Assembly (NCBI GenBank): GCA_001770355.1
Contig: MEQV01000237.1
Span: 2,437 to 14,750, forward strand
Direction: 5' to 3'
DNA from: Betaproteobacteria bacterium RIFCSPLOWO2_02_FULL_62_17
GTDB lineage: Bacteria > Pseudomonadota > Gammaproteobacteria > Burkholderiales > SG8-39
Length of the DNA stretch: 12,314 nucleotides
Made by a program: the position numbers and the translations under genes. Of this stretch, positions 1 to 6,593 are shown piece by piece; the first letter of the stretch is position 1, and each line of letters starts with the position of its first letter. The notes under the pieces are model-generated. The model saw only the letters and a list, made by a program, of their open reading frames with translations. It was not told the DNA's origin and made no database searches.

Positions 1-246
1 CATCCCCTGCATACGCGGGAGTTCGGCAGCCAGGTCACCAACGTGCTGCGTTGCCTGCAACTCGAGGCGCACGGCTACCAGGTCAGCGTGACCGAGCTGG
101 TCGGCTGGGAACATTCGATGAAGAACGAACTCATCATCGCCAGCCAGAAGCAACTGCCGCGCGAGCGCCCGGCGCGGCGCCTCGACGAAGTCCTCAAGAC
201 CCTCGGGCTGGAAGAATTGGCGCCGCGCTTTTTCACCTCGCCCTGA
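1..246 (+). CDS. C-terminal part of a probable SAM-dependent methyltransferase (5' end outside window)
   Basis: The reading frame is open from the first base and stops with TGA at 244-246, so about 81 residues of a longer protein are visible. The tail contains LEAHGYQVSVTELVGWEHSM followed by KNELIIA. The 'EH[ST]xKN' pattern after an alternating beta-strand segment resembles the last strand of class I SAM-dependent methyltransferases of the Methyltransf_32 type. That is a recollection of the family, not a search result. The SAM-binding motifs would lie upstream, outside the window, so function cannot be confirmed. Codon use is typical of a real GC-rich gene (third positions mostly G/C). A run of eight T follows at 285-292, but I found no good stem before it, so no terminator is called. 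The frame is secure; the product name is tentative. Confidence 0.6.
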   Translation, partial: HPLHTREFGSQVTNVLRCLQLEAHGYQVSVTELVGWEHSMKNELIIASQKQLPRERPARRLDEVLKTLGLEELAPRFFTSP

Positions 247-488
247 AATCCTGCGCGCTATTTCGGCCGCCTGGAGTCGTCGTATTTTTTTTCGCGACAC
301 TATGCCGATAGGCCGAAGAAATTTTGATACGGGTCAAAAAAACAGCCGATAGCCATTGCAATCACGGCCGGCATTGCTTCAGCCGCCGCGCCGAGGTCAG
401 TCGGAAAATTCTTGGTCTCGAATTGACAGGCATCGTCACCGCGAGGCAAGCTGCGTGTGCTTCACATCTCTTAACACCGAAAGCCATC

Positions 489-902
489 ATGAAATCCCTG
501 CGCCTGCTCGCCTTGTTCCTCTCACTCACACTCGCGGCAGGCTCGGCCTTCGCTGCCGATGCCCTCGTCAAGATCGATAGCGTGATCGGCAAAGGCAAGG
601 AAGCGGTCGCCGGCAAGGTCGTCGTGGTTCACTACACCGGCTGGCTGCGCGACGCCAAGGCGGAAAAGCAGCGCGGCAAACAGTTCGACAGCTCGGTGGG
701 CCGCGGACCATTTTCATTTCCGCTCGGCGCGGGACGCGTGATCAAGGGTTGGGACCAGGGCGTGGCCGGCATGAAAGTGGGCGGCAAGCGCACGCTGGTC
801 ATCCCCGGCGAACTCGCCTACGGCGCGCGCGGCGCGGGCAATGGCCTGATTCCGCCGGACGCGACACTGATATTCGATGTGGAACTGCTCGACGTCAAAT
901 AA
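489..902 (+). CDS. Periplasmic FKBP-type peptidyl-prolyl cis-trans isomerase
   Basis: A 137-residue protein that should catalyse cis-trans isomerisation of X-Pro bonds in the periplasm. Residues 1-22 form a clear Sec signal peptide (KSLR, then a Leu-rich core, then a SAFA cleavage site). The remainder is one FKBP domain: VVVHYTGWL (46-54), QFDSS (65-69), FPLGAGRVIKGWDQGVAG (77-94), GELAYGARGAG (107-117), IPPDATLIFDVELL (121-134). The usual ligand-pocket residues are present: Tyr49, Phe66, Asp67, Val84-Ile85, Trp88, Tyr111 and Phe129. I chose the ATG at 489 because the signal peptide begins there, although an open frame extends upstream to 324; the ribosome site is weak (GAAAG). A TTGACA at 423-428 could be a -35 box, but I see no matching -10. 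It stands alone among small secreted FKBPs, shorter than FkpA/Mip, with no dimerisation domain. Confidence 0.93.
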   Translation: MKSLRLLALFLSLTLAAGSAFAADALVKIDSVIGKGKEAVAGKVVVVHYTGWLRDAKAEKQRGKQFDSSVGRGPFSFPLGAGRVIKGWDQGVAGMKVGGKRTLVIPGELAYGARGAGNGLIPPDATLIFDVELLDVK

Positions 903-917
903 ATGGTATACGGTATT

Positions 918-997
918 CGGGGTCAGAGTCACATTAATCTGCGTCAGCGATACCGTCAGAGACGTGCAAACCTCGAATTAATGTGACTCTGACCCCG
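918..997. repeat. 80-bp palindromic REP/RAYT-like element with perfect 21-bp inverted termini
   Basis: The left arm (918-938) begins CGGGGTCAGAGTCAC and is matched base for base by the reverse complement at 977-997, 21 of 21 positions. The arms enclose a 38-bp centre that codes for nothing. A further CTGACCCC follows at 1006-1013, like a stray terminus. Ends of the type GGGGTCAGAGTCA...ATTAAT are, from memory, common around REP-associated tyrosine transposases (TnpA_REP/Y1) in beta- and gammaproteobacteria; no transposase is present, so this would be a non-autonomous copy. It sits 15 bp after the FKBP stop and ends 30 bp before the next start, so its RNA hairpin may limit read-through or protect the FKBP mRNA 3' end. 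Confidence 0.8.
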
Positions 998-1027
998 TTT
1001 AAGCACTGACCCCAACAAGGAGGCAAT

Positions 1028-1891
1028 GTGGTTCAACTTGTCGACAGCGACATCAAGACCCGCGAGGTGCTCGATTGGAAGGGCGTGCATCTGCTGCACG
1101 CGACGGGGTCATCGTGCTCGCAGAAGCTGCGCATCTTCCTCAATGTCAAAGGGATAAAGTGGCAATCGCACCTCGTTGATCTGCACGCCAACGAGAACTT
1201 CCGCCCCTGGTTCCTGGGCATCAATCCGCGCGGACTGGTGCCGGTGCTGGTGCATGACGGCGCGGTGCATATCGAAAGCAACGACATCATCACCTATCTC
1301 GAGCGCGTATTTCCCGCGCCGCGGCTGATTCCGGCCGGGTTCGAGAACGAAGTCGCGAAGCTGCTTAGACACGAGGACGATCTGCATCTTGACCTGCGTA
1401 CCTTGAGCTTTCGCTTCGTGTTCAATCCTCCAGGCCCGCCCAAGTCGGCCGAGGCCCTGCAAAGCTATGCCGCAAACGGCTCCGGCACCGTGCAGGGCGT
1501 CAAAGATCCCGACAAAGCGGCCCAGATCGAGTTCTGGGAACGCGTCACGAAAGAAGGCTTCACCGATGACAGGGCACGGACCTCGGCACGCAAATTCCGC
1601 GTCGCGTTCGACGAACTCGAGCAGCGACTCGCCACGAACCCTTATATGCTGGGCAACGCACTGAGCGTACTGGATATCGCCTGGTTCATCTACGCCAACC
1701 GGCTGGCGCTGGGCGGCTACCCGATAGCGCGGCTGCATCCGCGCGTGGGTGCCTGGATGGAGAAACTGGCCGCGCGTCCGGAGTTCTCCAGGGAAATCGC
1801 GTCGCCTCCGGAGGTCATGGCGCATATCGCAGCCACGCGCCGCGCGCATGAACAGGCCGGCAAGACGCTGGAGGCCGTCGCGGAGTTCTAA
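1028..1891 (+). CDS. Glutathione S-transferase-like protein
   Basis: A 287-residue cytosolic protein with the two-domain GST layout. The thioredoxin-like N-terminal half carries ATGSSCSQKLRIFL (25-38), where Ser28/Ser29/Cys30 occupy the catalytic corner, then NPRGLVPVLV (66-75) with the cis-proline at 72, and HIESNDIITYLE (81-92) with the glutathione-binding Glu83-Ser84 pair. The helical C-terminal half contains LSVLDIAWF (212-220) with the Ser213/Asp216 N-capping box. The protein is longer than the usual 200-230 residues: the linker helices around 100-190 are extended and there is a tail after 260. The start is GTG at 1028, fixed by AAGGAGG at 1017-1023; the spacing of 4 nt is short. The ATG at 1026 is in the wrong frame. 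Substrate is unknown; glutathione conjugation or a reductase/isomerase role are both possible. Confidence 0.88.
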   Translation: MVQLVDSDIKTREVLDWKGVHLLHATGSSCSQKLRIFLNVKGIKWQSHLVDLHANENFRPWFLGINPRGLVPVLVHDGAVHIESNDIITYLERVFPAPRLIPAGFENEVAKLLRHEDDLHLDLRTLSFRFVFNPPGPPKSAEALQSYAANGSGTVQGVKDPDKAAQIEFWERVTKEGFTDDRARTSARKFRVAFDELEQRLATNPYMLGNALSVLDIAWFIYANRLALGGYPIARLHPRVGAWMEKLAARPEFSREIASPPEVMAHIAATRRAHEQAGKTLEAVAEF

Positions 1892-1899
1892 AAGGCGGT

Positions 1900-1917
1900 G
1901 CGCGGCGAAAAACGCGC
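1900..1917. terminator. Possible small bidirectional hairpin between convergent genes
   Basis: GCGCG at 1900-1904 pairs with CGCGC at 1913-1917 around an 8-nt A-rich loop. It fills the 26-bp gap between the GST stop and the stop of the convergent lyase gene. There is no U tract on either side and the stem is only 5 bp, so this is a weak call based mainly on position. Confidence 0.25.
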
Positions 1918-2874
1918 TCAGCCAGCCAGTCCCGGCATGTCAAAGCCGTCGGCAACGAGTTCTGCGGCCAGGCTACCGCGCTGCCCCGGGGTCAGTTCCA
2001 CCAGCGGCGGGCGCACCGTCGCCCATTGCGCATCCTTGCCCCAATGGGCGACGATGGCCTTCAACGCGGCCATCATCGGGTATTTCTGCACGATAGCGCG
2101 GGTGGCCGTGATCGCGGCCTGCAAGCGGTCGGCCTCCGCTGTCTGCCAGTTGCGATAAACCGCGTCGATCGCGCCCGAATTGACGTTGCCGGTGGCGGTG
2201 ATGCAACCCTTGCCACCGCCGCGCAGGCCATCGAGCAGAAACACCTCGCTGCCCGGAAATATGTCGAACCCGTGTTTCGCGAAGGCATCCAGCATCGCCT
2301 TGGTGTTGGACCAGTCGCCGGAGGAATCCTTGGCCCCCGCGACCGTGCCCGGGTAAGCCTTGAGCAGGCGCTCTATCAACCCGAGCGAGATGCCCACCTG
2401 CGCAACCGGCGGGATGTGATACAGGTACAGCCGCAGGCGCGCGTCGCCGACGCGCTCGATCACTTCCGAGAAATTGCGATACAGGCCTTCATCGGGCACG
2501 CCCTTGTAATAGAAAGGCGGCAGCATCAGCACGCCGCCGCAGCCCAGACCGACCGCGTGTGCCGTGAGGCGCACCGAATCGGTGAGCGCGCACATGCCGG
2601 TGCCGGGCATGAGCTTTTCCGGCGGCACGCCCGATTGCACCAGGTGCTCCAGCAGAATCATGCGCTCGTCCGCCGACAGCGAATTCGCCTCGCTGTTGGT
2701 CCCAAACACCGCCAAACCGGAACAGCCGTGCGCGAGCAGCCATTTGCAATGGCGCGCATAGCGTTCCGGGTCGGGAGAAAGGTCGCGCTTGAACGGCGTG
2801 ACCACGGGCGAAAGCACGCCGGTGATGCGCTTCGCGCCCGCGGCGATATTACGGCTGTCGGTTGCGGTGTTCAT
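1918..2874 (-). CDS. Dihydrodipicolinate synthase / N-acetylneuraminate lyase family protein
   Basis: A 318-residue class I aldolase of the DapA superfamily, a TIM barrel that forms a Schiff base with a 2-keto acid. Visible marks: the N-terminal strand SPVVTPF (22-28); FGTNSEANSL (57-66) in the place of the carboxylate-binding GxxGE loop; YLYHIPP (150-156) with the catalytic Tyr152; and GAKDSSGDW (180-188) with the Schiff-base Lys182. The loop reads GTNSE rather than GTTGE, and the protein is about 25 residues longer than true DapA. It is therefore more likely a catabolic or uncharacterised aldolase or lyase than the lysine-pathway enzyme. The ATG is preceded by AGGAAA at a good distance. It reads in the same direction as the TctC operon, 156 bp downstream of the hydrolase. 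Being beside a carboxylate-binding protein hints at 2-keto or sugar acid catabolism, but that is inference. Confidence 0.9.
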   Translation of the reverse strand: MNTATDSRNIAAGAKRITGVLSPVVTPFKRDLSPDPERYARHCKWLLAHGCSGLAVFGTNSEANSLSADERMILLEHLVQSGVPPEKLMPGTGMCALTDSVRLTAHAVGLGCGGVLMLPPFYYKGVPDEGLYRNFSEVIERVGDARLRLYLYHIPPVAQVGISLGLIERLLKAYPGTVAGAKDSSGDWSNTKAMLDAFAKHGFDIFPGSEVFLLDGLRGGGKGCITATGNVNSGAIDAVYRNWQTAEADRLQAAITATRAIVQKYPMMAALKAIVAHWGKDAQWATVRPPLVELTPGQRGSLAAELVADGFDMPGLAG

Positions 2875-3030
2875 TGCAGATTTCCTGTGGTTCGCGCCGG
2901 TACGGATATCCTACAGCGACTGTTCGGCTTGGTGTTCAATCCGGCAAACCTGTCGCGGCTTCGGCCTTGCATGCCCCGGTCAAGATAGTTGCCGCCGGGC
3001 ACTTCGTACCGCAAGCGGCCCCATCGATGA

Positions 3031-3957
3031 CTAGAAACTACCCCATGGATCCGCCATCCCGGTCTGCCTCCTGCCCAACTCGCGTGCCTCGGCCGGTGAG
3101 CGGACCTGCACCTGGCGGTCCGGGGTCAGGCGCTGCGCGAATCGGCCCAGCCTCAGCACATCGCGCGCGGCTTCGTTTGCGCGCCGGCCGCAGCCGTCGC
3201 GAGTTTTCTGTTCCCATCCCCAATAAGAGCTATGCCCGGCGCCTGCGTTTTGCGCCTGGTTCAGGACACCGGGCACGGCGGACGATGTCCACAACTCGTG
3301 CCCGAGCGCCACGGGCATGAAACCCTCGTCGCCGGGCGCCAGGGTCTGGCCCAGCGGAAAGGCGAGCGCGAGCACGCTATCAGCGCCCGAATAAAGACTC
3401 AACACCGAATCCTCCACCCTCGCGTCACAGGCTTCGCCCAGCGAGCCCGCCCGCTTGTCCTCGAGCTTGTCGGTGCCCAGCGCCGCGGCGAAAAAGGCGA
3501 CGCGGGTCACGCTCGCGCCGCTGCCCGCCGGCAGAGCCTTTAGCAACTCGGCAACAACGCGGCAGCCCAGCGAATGGCTCACGAGGGCCACCTCCATGCG
3601 CTCCGGGCCGGCGGCGGCGTGCAACAGGGCGGCCAGCGCCCGGCCGGTCTCAGGGGCGTTCTTGATGATCCACGGATAGAACAGCGCCGACACCAGGCCG
3701 AAGTCCGCGTCGCCGGGCCAATACACCTTGCACACTCTCCAGCCGGGGGCGTAATCGCCGTCGGGCCCGATGCCCGCTATTTCCCGCTGCAGGTTTTCAA
3801 ACCCCGGGTAGGCGGTCTTGCTGGCGAACTCAAAATTGTTGTTGTAGCCGTGCACCAGCAACAGAACCCGCCTGGCGCCGAGCAGTTTATCCAAGTCCTG
3901 GGAATCGGGCTGCCTTACGCTGCCGCCGCTGTCGGCGAGCCTGAGCTTGAGTTCCAC
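3031..3957 (-). CDS. Alpha/beta hydrolase (DUF900-like), partner of the upstream membrane protein
   Basis: A 308-residue protein with an alpha/beta-hydrolase fold. Numbering from the GTG start, VLLLVHGYNNNFEFA (31-45) gives the strand and the HG oxyanion region. LVSHSLGCRVVAELL (125-139) is the nucleophile elbow, with Ser129 and Ser in place of the first Gly of GxSxG. SGADSVL (190-196) supplies the likely acid Asp193, and AGHSSYW (240-246) the likely His242. It has no signal peptide. Start choice: GTG at 3957 lies 4 nt after the stop of the membrane-protein gene and has GGGAAG about 10 nt upstream. A TTG at 3975 would add six residues and overlap that gene by 14 nt, without a ribosome site. 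Tight coupling says the two proteins act together. The substrate is unknown; an esterase or lipase acting near the membrane is the simplest guess. The C-terminal 60 residues are rich in Arg and look disordered. Confidence 0.85.
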   Translation of the reverse strand: MELKLRLADSGGSVRQPDSQDLDKLLGARRVLLLVHGYNNNFEFASKTAYPGFENLQREIAGIGPDGDYAPGWRVCKVYWPGDADFGLVSALFYPWIIKNAPETGRALAALLHAAAGPERMEVALVSHSLGCRVVAELLKALPAGSGASVTRVAFFAAALGTDKLEDKRAGSLGEACDARVEDSVLSLYSGADSVLALAFPLGQTLAPGDEGFMPVALGHELWTSSAVPGVLNQAQNAGAGHSSYWGWEQKTRDGCGRRANEAARDVLRLGRFAQRLTPDRQVQVRSPAEARELGRRQTGMADPWGSF

Positions 3958-3961
3958 CGGT

Positions 3962-4714
3962 TCAGCGCTTCCCAAAACTCGAAAGCGCCGACACCGTGTC
4001 CTTGGCCAGCGGCGCCGCCATGCCGCCCAGCAAAGCTATCAGGACGATAGCCGCCGTAGGCAAAGCCAGGCGCTCGGAGACATCCATCAACATGTAGTAA
4101 ATCAAACCCGCGCCCATCAGGATGGACGCGAGTTGATTGGCACGCGCCCAGCGGTATTCGGTTTCGGTCTGGAAGGCGTCGAGCTTGCGAGCGGCGAGAT
4201 TCTGAAGCCGCGCCCTTGCCTTGCCCGCCTCGCGATCCTCGTCCGATGCCGCGAGCTTCTCGCCGGCATTGACGGACTTGCGCTGCCCCGAGGCGTGGTT
4301 CATCCACAGCGTCGCGTCTTCGGCGTGCCCGAGGTCCGGCTGGCTGGTCAGAAAAGCGTAGAACTTCGGGTAGCGGTCGGGAAAATCCATGGCCATATTC
4401 GCCCCCGCCTGCACCTGGGCCATGAGTTTTTCTATGGGCTGGTCGAACAACGCGCCCTCCGATGCATAGCCGCCGGTGGTCAGCGCGATGAATTCCACGC
4501 GTCGTTGCGCGTCTGCGCCCACCCACCGGTCCGTCTGAAATCGATGGAACCAGTAGCGCAGCCGCAGCAGCGCCTTGAGCAGTTCAAGCATTGCCATCAC
4601 GATGGCACCGACGGCGGCAAGCGCCACCGCATAGGCCAGTATGGACGTACCCAAGCTGTCGCTTGCCTTGACCAGGATGTCGGCGATTCTCTCGCCTGGA
4701 TTCATATCTGCCAT
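3962..4714 (-). CDS. Three-segment inner-membrane protein of unknown function
   Basis: A 250-residue protein I do not recognise. Segment one (about 24-46, LAYAVALAAVGAIVMAMLEL) is followed by a soluble, charged region of roughly 145 residues with a Lys/Arg/Glu-rich helix at 150-185. Two closely spaced hydrophobic segments follow (about 194-211 and 219-237), then a short tail ending KDTVSALSSFGKR. The loop RRVEFIALTTGGYASEGALF and the C-terminal GGMAAPLAKDTVSAL look family-specific. I placed the start at the ATG at 4714, which has AAGGAAG just upstream; a GTG at 4756 is in frame but would overlap the upstream gene and lacks a ribosome site. It lies 25 nt after the TctC stop and 4 nt before the hydrolase start, so all three may share one mRNA. 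Probable role: membrane partner or anchor for the hydrolase. Confidence 0.8.
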   Translation of the reverse strand: MADMNPGERIADILVKASDSLGTSILAYAVALAAVGAIVMAMLELLKALLRLRYWFHRFQTDRWVGADAQRRVEFIALTTGGYASEGALFDQPIEKLMAQVQAGANMAMDFPDRYPKFYAFLTSQPDLGHAEDATLWMNHASGQRKSVNAGEKLAASDEDREAGKARARLQNLAARKLDAFQTETEYRWARANQLASILMGAGLIYYMLMDVSERLALPTAAIVLIALLGGMAAPLAKDTVSALSSFGKR

Positions 4715-4739
4715 GGGTTCTTCCTTCCGGTCCTCAGCC

Positions 4740-5708
4740 TTATTCCGGCTTAACACCCGCGTATTTGAGCACCCCCGCCCAGTGAGCGGCCTCCTCCTTG
4801 ACGATTCTGGCCAGGTCGGCAGATCCGAGATAGTTGACTCTCACCCCCGTCTTATTGATGGTCGCCACCACCTCGGGCATGGCAAGCACCTTGCGCACCT
4901 CCGCATCCAGCCGTGCCACCTGCGCGGCAGGCGTGCCGCCGGTGGTAAAGATGCCGTTCCAGGTAGAAATCACAAAATTGGGAAATCCGGATTCGATCAT
5001 GGTCGGCACGCCTGGAATCGACGCATCGCGCTCGCGCGAAGTCACCGCCAGCGCCCTCAGCTTTCCACCCATGATCTGCGGCAACGAGGCCACCATATTG
5101 TCGAACAGGAAGTCGACCTGACCGCTGATGACCGCGGTCACCGCCTCCGGCGAGCCGCGATAGGGAATCTGCACGATGAAGGTCTTGGTATCCCGCTTCA
5201 GCATCTCAGCGCTCAACTGCAGCACCGAGCCATTGCCGGTCGAAGCGTAATTGAGCTTGCCAGGACTGCGCCGCGCCATCTCCACCAGATCCTTGACGCT
5301 CTTGGCGGCATGACTGGGCGCGACCACCAGCACATTCGCCGCGCTGCCGATCTGAGCCACCGGCGCCAGGTCGCGCAGCGGATCGAACGGCAGAGACTTA
5401 TACAGCGACGGCGCCGTCGGAATGATCGGCCCGCCGATGAGCAGCAGGCTGCCATCGGGCGGTCCTTTGGCCACGACCTCGGAGGCGATCATGCCACCAG
5501 CGCCGACGCGATTCTCGACCACGATGACCTGCCCCAGGCCCGGCTGCAATTGCACCGAGATCAGGCGCGCCAGCACGTCGGTGATGCCCCCGGGGGGAAA
5601 GGGCACGATCCAGCGTATCGTTTTCGAAGGCGCCTGGGCCCAGACGTTGCCGGCGGCCAGCAACAACAGGGCGCAGGCGATCTTGCGCAGAAGGCGGGTT
5701 ATTTGCAT
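4740..5708 (-). CDS. Bug/TctC-family periplasmic solute-binding protein
   Basis: A 322-residue extracytoplasmic binding protein of the tripartite tricarboxylate transporter type. The signal peptide is residues 1-24, ending NVWA before QAPS. The mature protein begins IRWIVPFPPGGITDVLAR, the hallmark beta-strand and carboxylate-binding loop of Bug proteins, followed by VVENRVGAGGMIASE and KGPPDGSLLL. Later family features are also present: NYASTGNGS, IPYRGSPEAVTAVISGQVD, the 'GVPTMIESGFPNF' hinge region and GTPAAQVARLDAEVRKVL. The length is typical. The ATG has GGAGGAA 6 nt upstream. No TctA or TctB membrane genes are in view, as is common for the many orphan Bug proteins of Burkholderiales, which may lend ligands to transporters encoded elsewhere or act as sensors. 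The ligand is probably a small carboxylate; which one cannot be told. Confidence 0.95.
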   Translation of the reverse strand: MQITRLLRKIACALLLLAAGNVWAQAPSKTIRWIVPFPPGGITDVLARLISVQLQPGLGQVIVVENRVGAGGMIASEVVAKGPPDGSLLLIGGPIIPTAPSLYKSLPFDPLRDLAPVAQIGSAANVLVVAPSHAAKSVKDLVEMARRSPGKLNYASTGNGSVLQLSAEMLKRDTKTFIVQIPYRGSPEAVTAVISGQVDFLFDNMVASLPQIMGGKLRALAVTSRERDASIPGVPTMIESGFPNFVISTWNGIFTTGGTPAAQVARLDAEVRKVLAMPEVVATINKTGVRVNYLGSADLARIVKEEAAHWAGVLKYAGVKPE

Positions 5709-5758
5709 GGCTGCTTCCTCCAGAGGAAATTCGGTTTAGCCGGTTTGTGTTTCAGCGC

Positions 5759-5774
5759 ATATAAGCATTCGCAT
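5759..5774. promoter_or_regulatory. Candidate second operator for the HigA-like antitoxin, upstream of the TctC gene
   Basis: The 16 bp ATATAAGCATTCGCAT match the toxin-antitoxin operator ATACGAGCATTCGTAT (6504-6519) at 13 of 16 positions, including the whole GCAT spacer and 5 of 6 bases of one half-site. It lies about 50 bp before the TctC start and overlaps a leftward TTATAT that could be a -10 box; I found no good -35. A lone half-site ATACGA also occurs at 5819-5824. This is a resemblance only. Confidence 0.3.
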
Positions 5775-5828
5775 TGGCCCGTATTCTTGACTTGGCGCAA
5801 GACTACTGCATATTACGCATACGAGGCC

Positions 5829-5863
5829 AAGGAAGCTGCCACGAACAGAATCAGCAGTTCCTT
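5829..5863. terminator. Imperfect hairpin after the toxin-antitoxin module
   Basis: AAGGAA plus CTGC (5829-5839, with one bulged G) pairs with GCAG plus TTCCTT (5854-5863), a 10-bp stem with a 14-nt loop. It lies 13 bp past the antitoxin stop on the leftward mRNA. No U tract follows, so if it ends transcription it does so weakly; it could instead cap the mRNA 3' end. Confidence 0.35.
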
Positions 5864-5875
5864 AAGACTTTCGCC

Positions 5876-6157
5876 TTACGCGGCCAGCCGCACTTCGACG
5901 CTGACGCCGGCCTTGGCGCATAAGCCTACCAGGTAGTCCAGCGACATCAGATCGACCTTCCCGCGCACGATATCGGAGACGCGCGGCTGTGCGATGCCAA
6001 GGCGCTTGGCCGCCTGAGCCTGCGTGAAGTCTTCGCTCTCCATCCACTGGCGCAGCGCCTCGGCCAACTCGGCCCGCAGCAGCAATACCGCCGCCTCATG
6101 GGGTGGAAACCCCAGATCCAGGAAGATGTTGCCGCTTGATTCACTGACCTTTGCCAC
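5876..6157 (-). CDS. XRE-family antitoxin (HigA-like)
   Basis: A 93-residue helix-turn-helix protein, the antitoxin half of a type II toxin-antitoxin pair. The DNA-binding unit is FTQAQAAKRLGIAQPRVSDIVRGK (44-67), a classic Cro/C1-type helix-turn-helix; the flanking helices (25-40 and 70-85) pack the domain and dimerise. The start is GTG at 6157, embedded in the last codons of the toxin gene (17-bp overlap), with GAAGGAG 7 nt upstream, so its translation should be coupled to that of the toxin. In this family the antitoxin binds the toxin through its N- or C-terminal arm and represses the shared promoter. The palindrome at 6504-6519 is the obvious binding site. Toxin-first order is typical of HigBA and unlike RelBE. 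Confidence 0.9.
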   Translation of the reverse strand: MAKVSESSGNIFLDLGFPPHEAAVLLLRAELAEALRQWMESEDFTQAQAAKRLGIAQPRVSDIVRGKVDLMSLDYLVGLCAKAGVSVEVRLAA

Positions 6158-6491
6158 GACTTAGCTCCTTCGCCAAAACTTGGGCCTCGCGGTAACGTCG
6201 CTCGGCCAGATCGAGGTCCACCTGGGCGGTCTTCTGCGCTTTCTTCTGGAAGGCATGCAGCACGTAGACGGCTTCGGCAAACTTCGCCACGTAGATCACC
6301 CTGAAGGCACCGGTATCGTCGCGCACACGAATCTCGCACGCGCCGGCTCCGACCTCTGACATCGGTTTCCAGTCCGACGGTTCGCGCCCCACCTGCACCA
6401 TGAATAGCTCGTGCCCGACCCGGTGTCGGGCGGGGGCAGGAAACGCCGATAAGTCCTCCCTTGAAGAACCAACGAACCGGATGCGCTTCAT
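6141..6491 (-). CDS. RelE/HigB-type toxin (phage-derived Gp49-like)
   Basis: A 116-residue protein of the RelE superfamily, Gp49-like branch: ribosome-dependent mRNA endonucleases kept in check by the downstream antitoxin. Family marks include FVGSSREDLSAFP near the N terminus, the VGHELFMVQVGREPSDWKPM segment, then EIRVRDDTGAFRVIYVAKFAEAVYVLHAFQKKAQKT. This last segment gives the paired beta strands, with Arg-rich and FxKK positions that normally form the active face. The C-terminal helix (DLAERRYREAQVL) is also standard. The length is normal and nothing looks broken, so the module is probably functional. The ATG at 6491 lies only 9 nt after the -10 box, so the mRNA should be leaderless or nearly so; there is no ribosome site. 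The antitoxin gene overlaps its end by 17 bp. Confidence 0.9.
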   Translation of the reverse strand: MKRIRFVGSSREDLSAFPAPARHRVGHELFMVQVGREPSDWKPMSEVGAGACEIRVRDDTGAFRVIYVAKFAEAVYVLHAFQKKAQKTAQVDLDLAERRYREAQVLAKELSRGKGQ

Positions 6492-6500
6492 TGACCCATC

Positions 6501-6528
6501 ATTATACGAGCATTCGTATTAGCGTCAA
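6501..6528 (-). promoter_or_regulatory. Promoter and palindromic operator of the toxin-antitoxin operon
   Basis: Read leftward, TTGACG (6523-6528) and a perfect TATAAT (6501-6506) are separated by 16 bp. Between them, and overlapping the -10, lies the palindrome ATACGA-GCAT-TCGTAT (6504-6519), with 6-bp arms and a 4-bp spacer. A repressor bound here would block RNA polymerase directly, which is the usual autoregulation of HigBA-type operons. Confidence 0.75.
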
Positions 6529-6593
6529 GTGCCGCGGCGAACGATTTCCATGAGCCGCGCACACAAAGCCGCTTCAACCTTTATTCTGTATGG

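Noticed and set aside
262..317. 7-bp inverted repeat TTCGGCC / GGCCGAA with a T8 run between the arms
   Set aside because: The loop is over 40 nt and the T run is in the loop rather than after the stem, so it is not an intrinsic terminator.
423..428. Perfect TTGACA before the FKBP gene
   Set aside because: No acceptable -10 box occurs 16-18 bp downstream, so a promoter is not supported.
1988..1995. GGGGTCAG inside the aldolase gene, like the repeat terminus at 918
   Set aside because: Only the first 8 bases match, and they are explained by conserved coding sequence (LTPG on the leftward strand); no inverted partner.
2026..2988. Long rightward open frame (320 codons) opposite the DapA-family gene
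   Set aside because: It is the antisense shadow of a GC-rich gene: its product is Arg/His/Gln/Ala-rich with no motif, while the opposite strand encodes a full aldolase with Tyr and Lys active-site residues.
3122..3129. GGGGTCAG inside the hydrolase gene
   Set aside because: Same short match within coding sequence (LTPD); no partner arm.
4641..5936. Rightward open frame of 431 codons opposite the TctC gene
   Set aside because: Arg/His/Gln-rich antisense product spanning a well-supported gene and the following intergenic space; typical of high-GC shadow frames.
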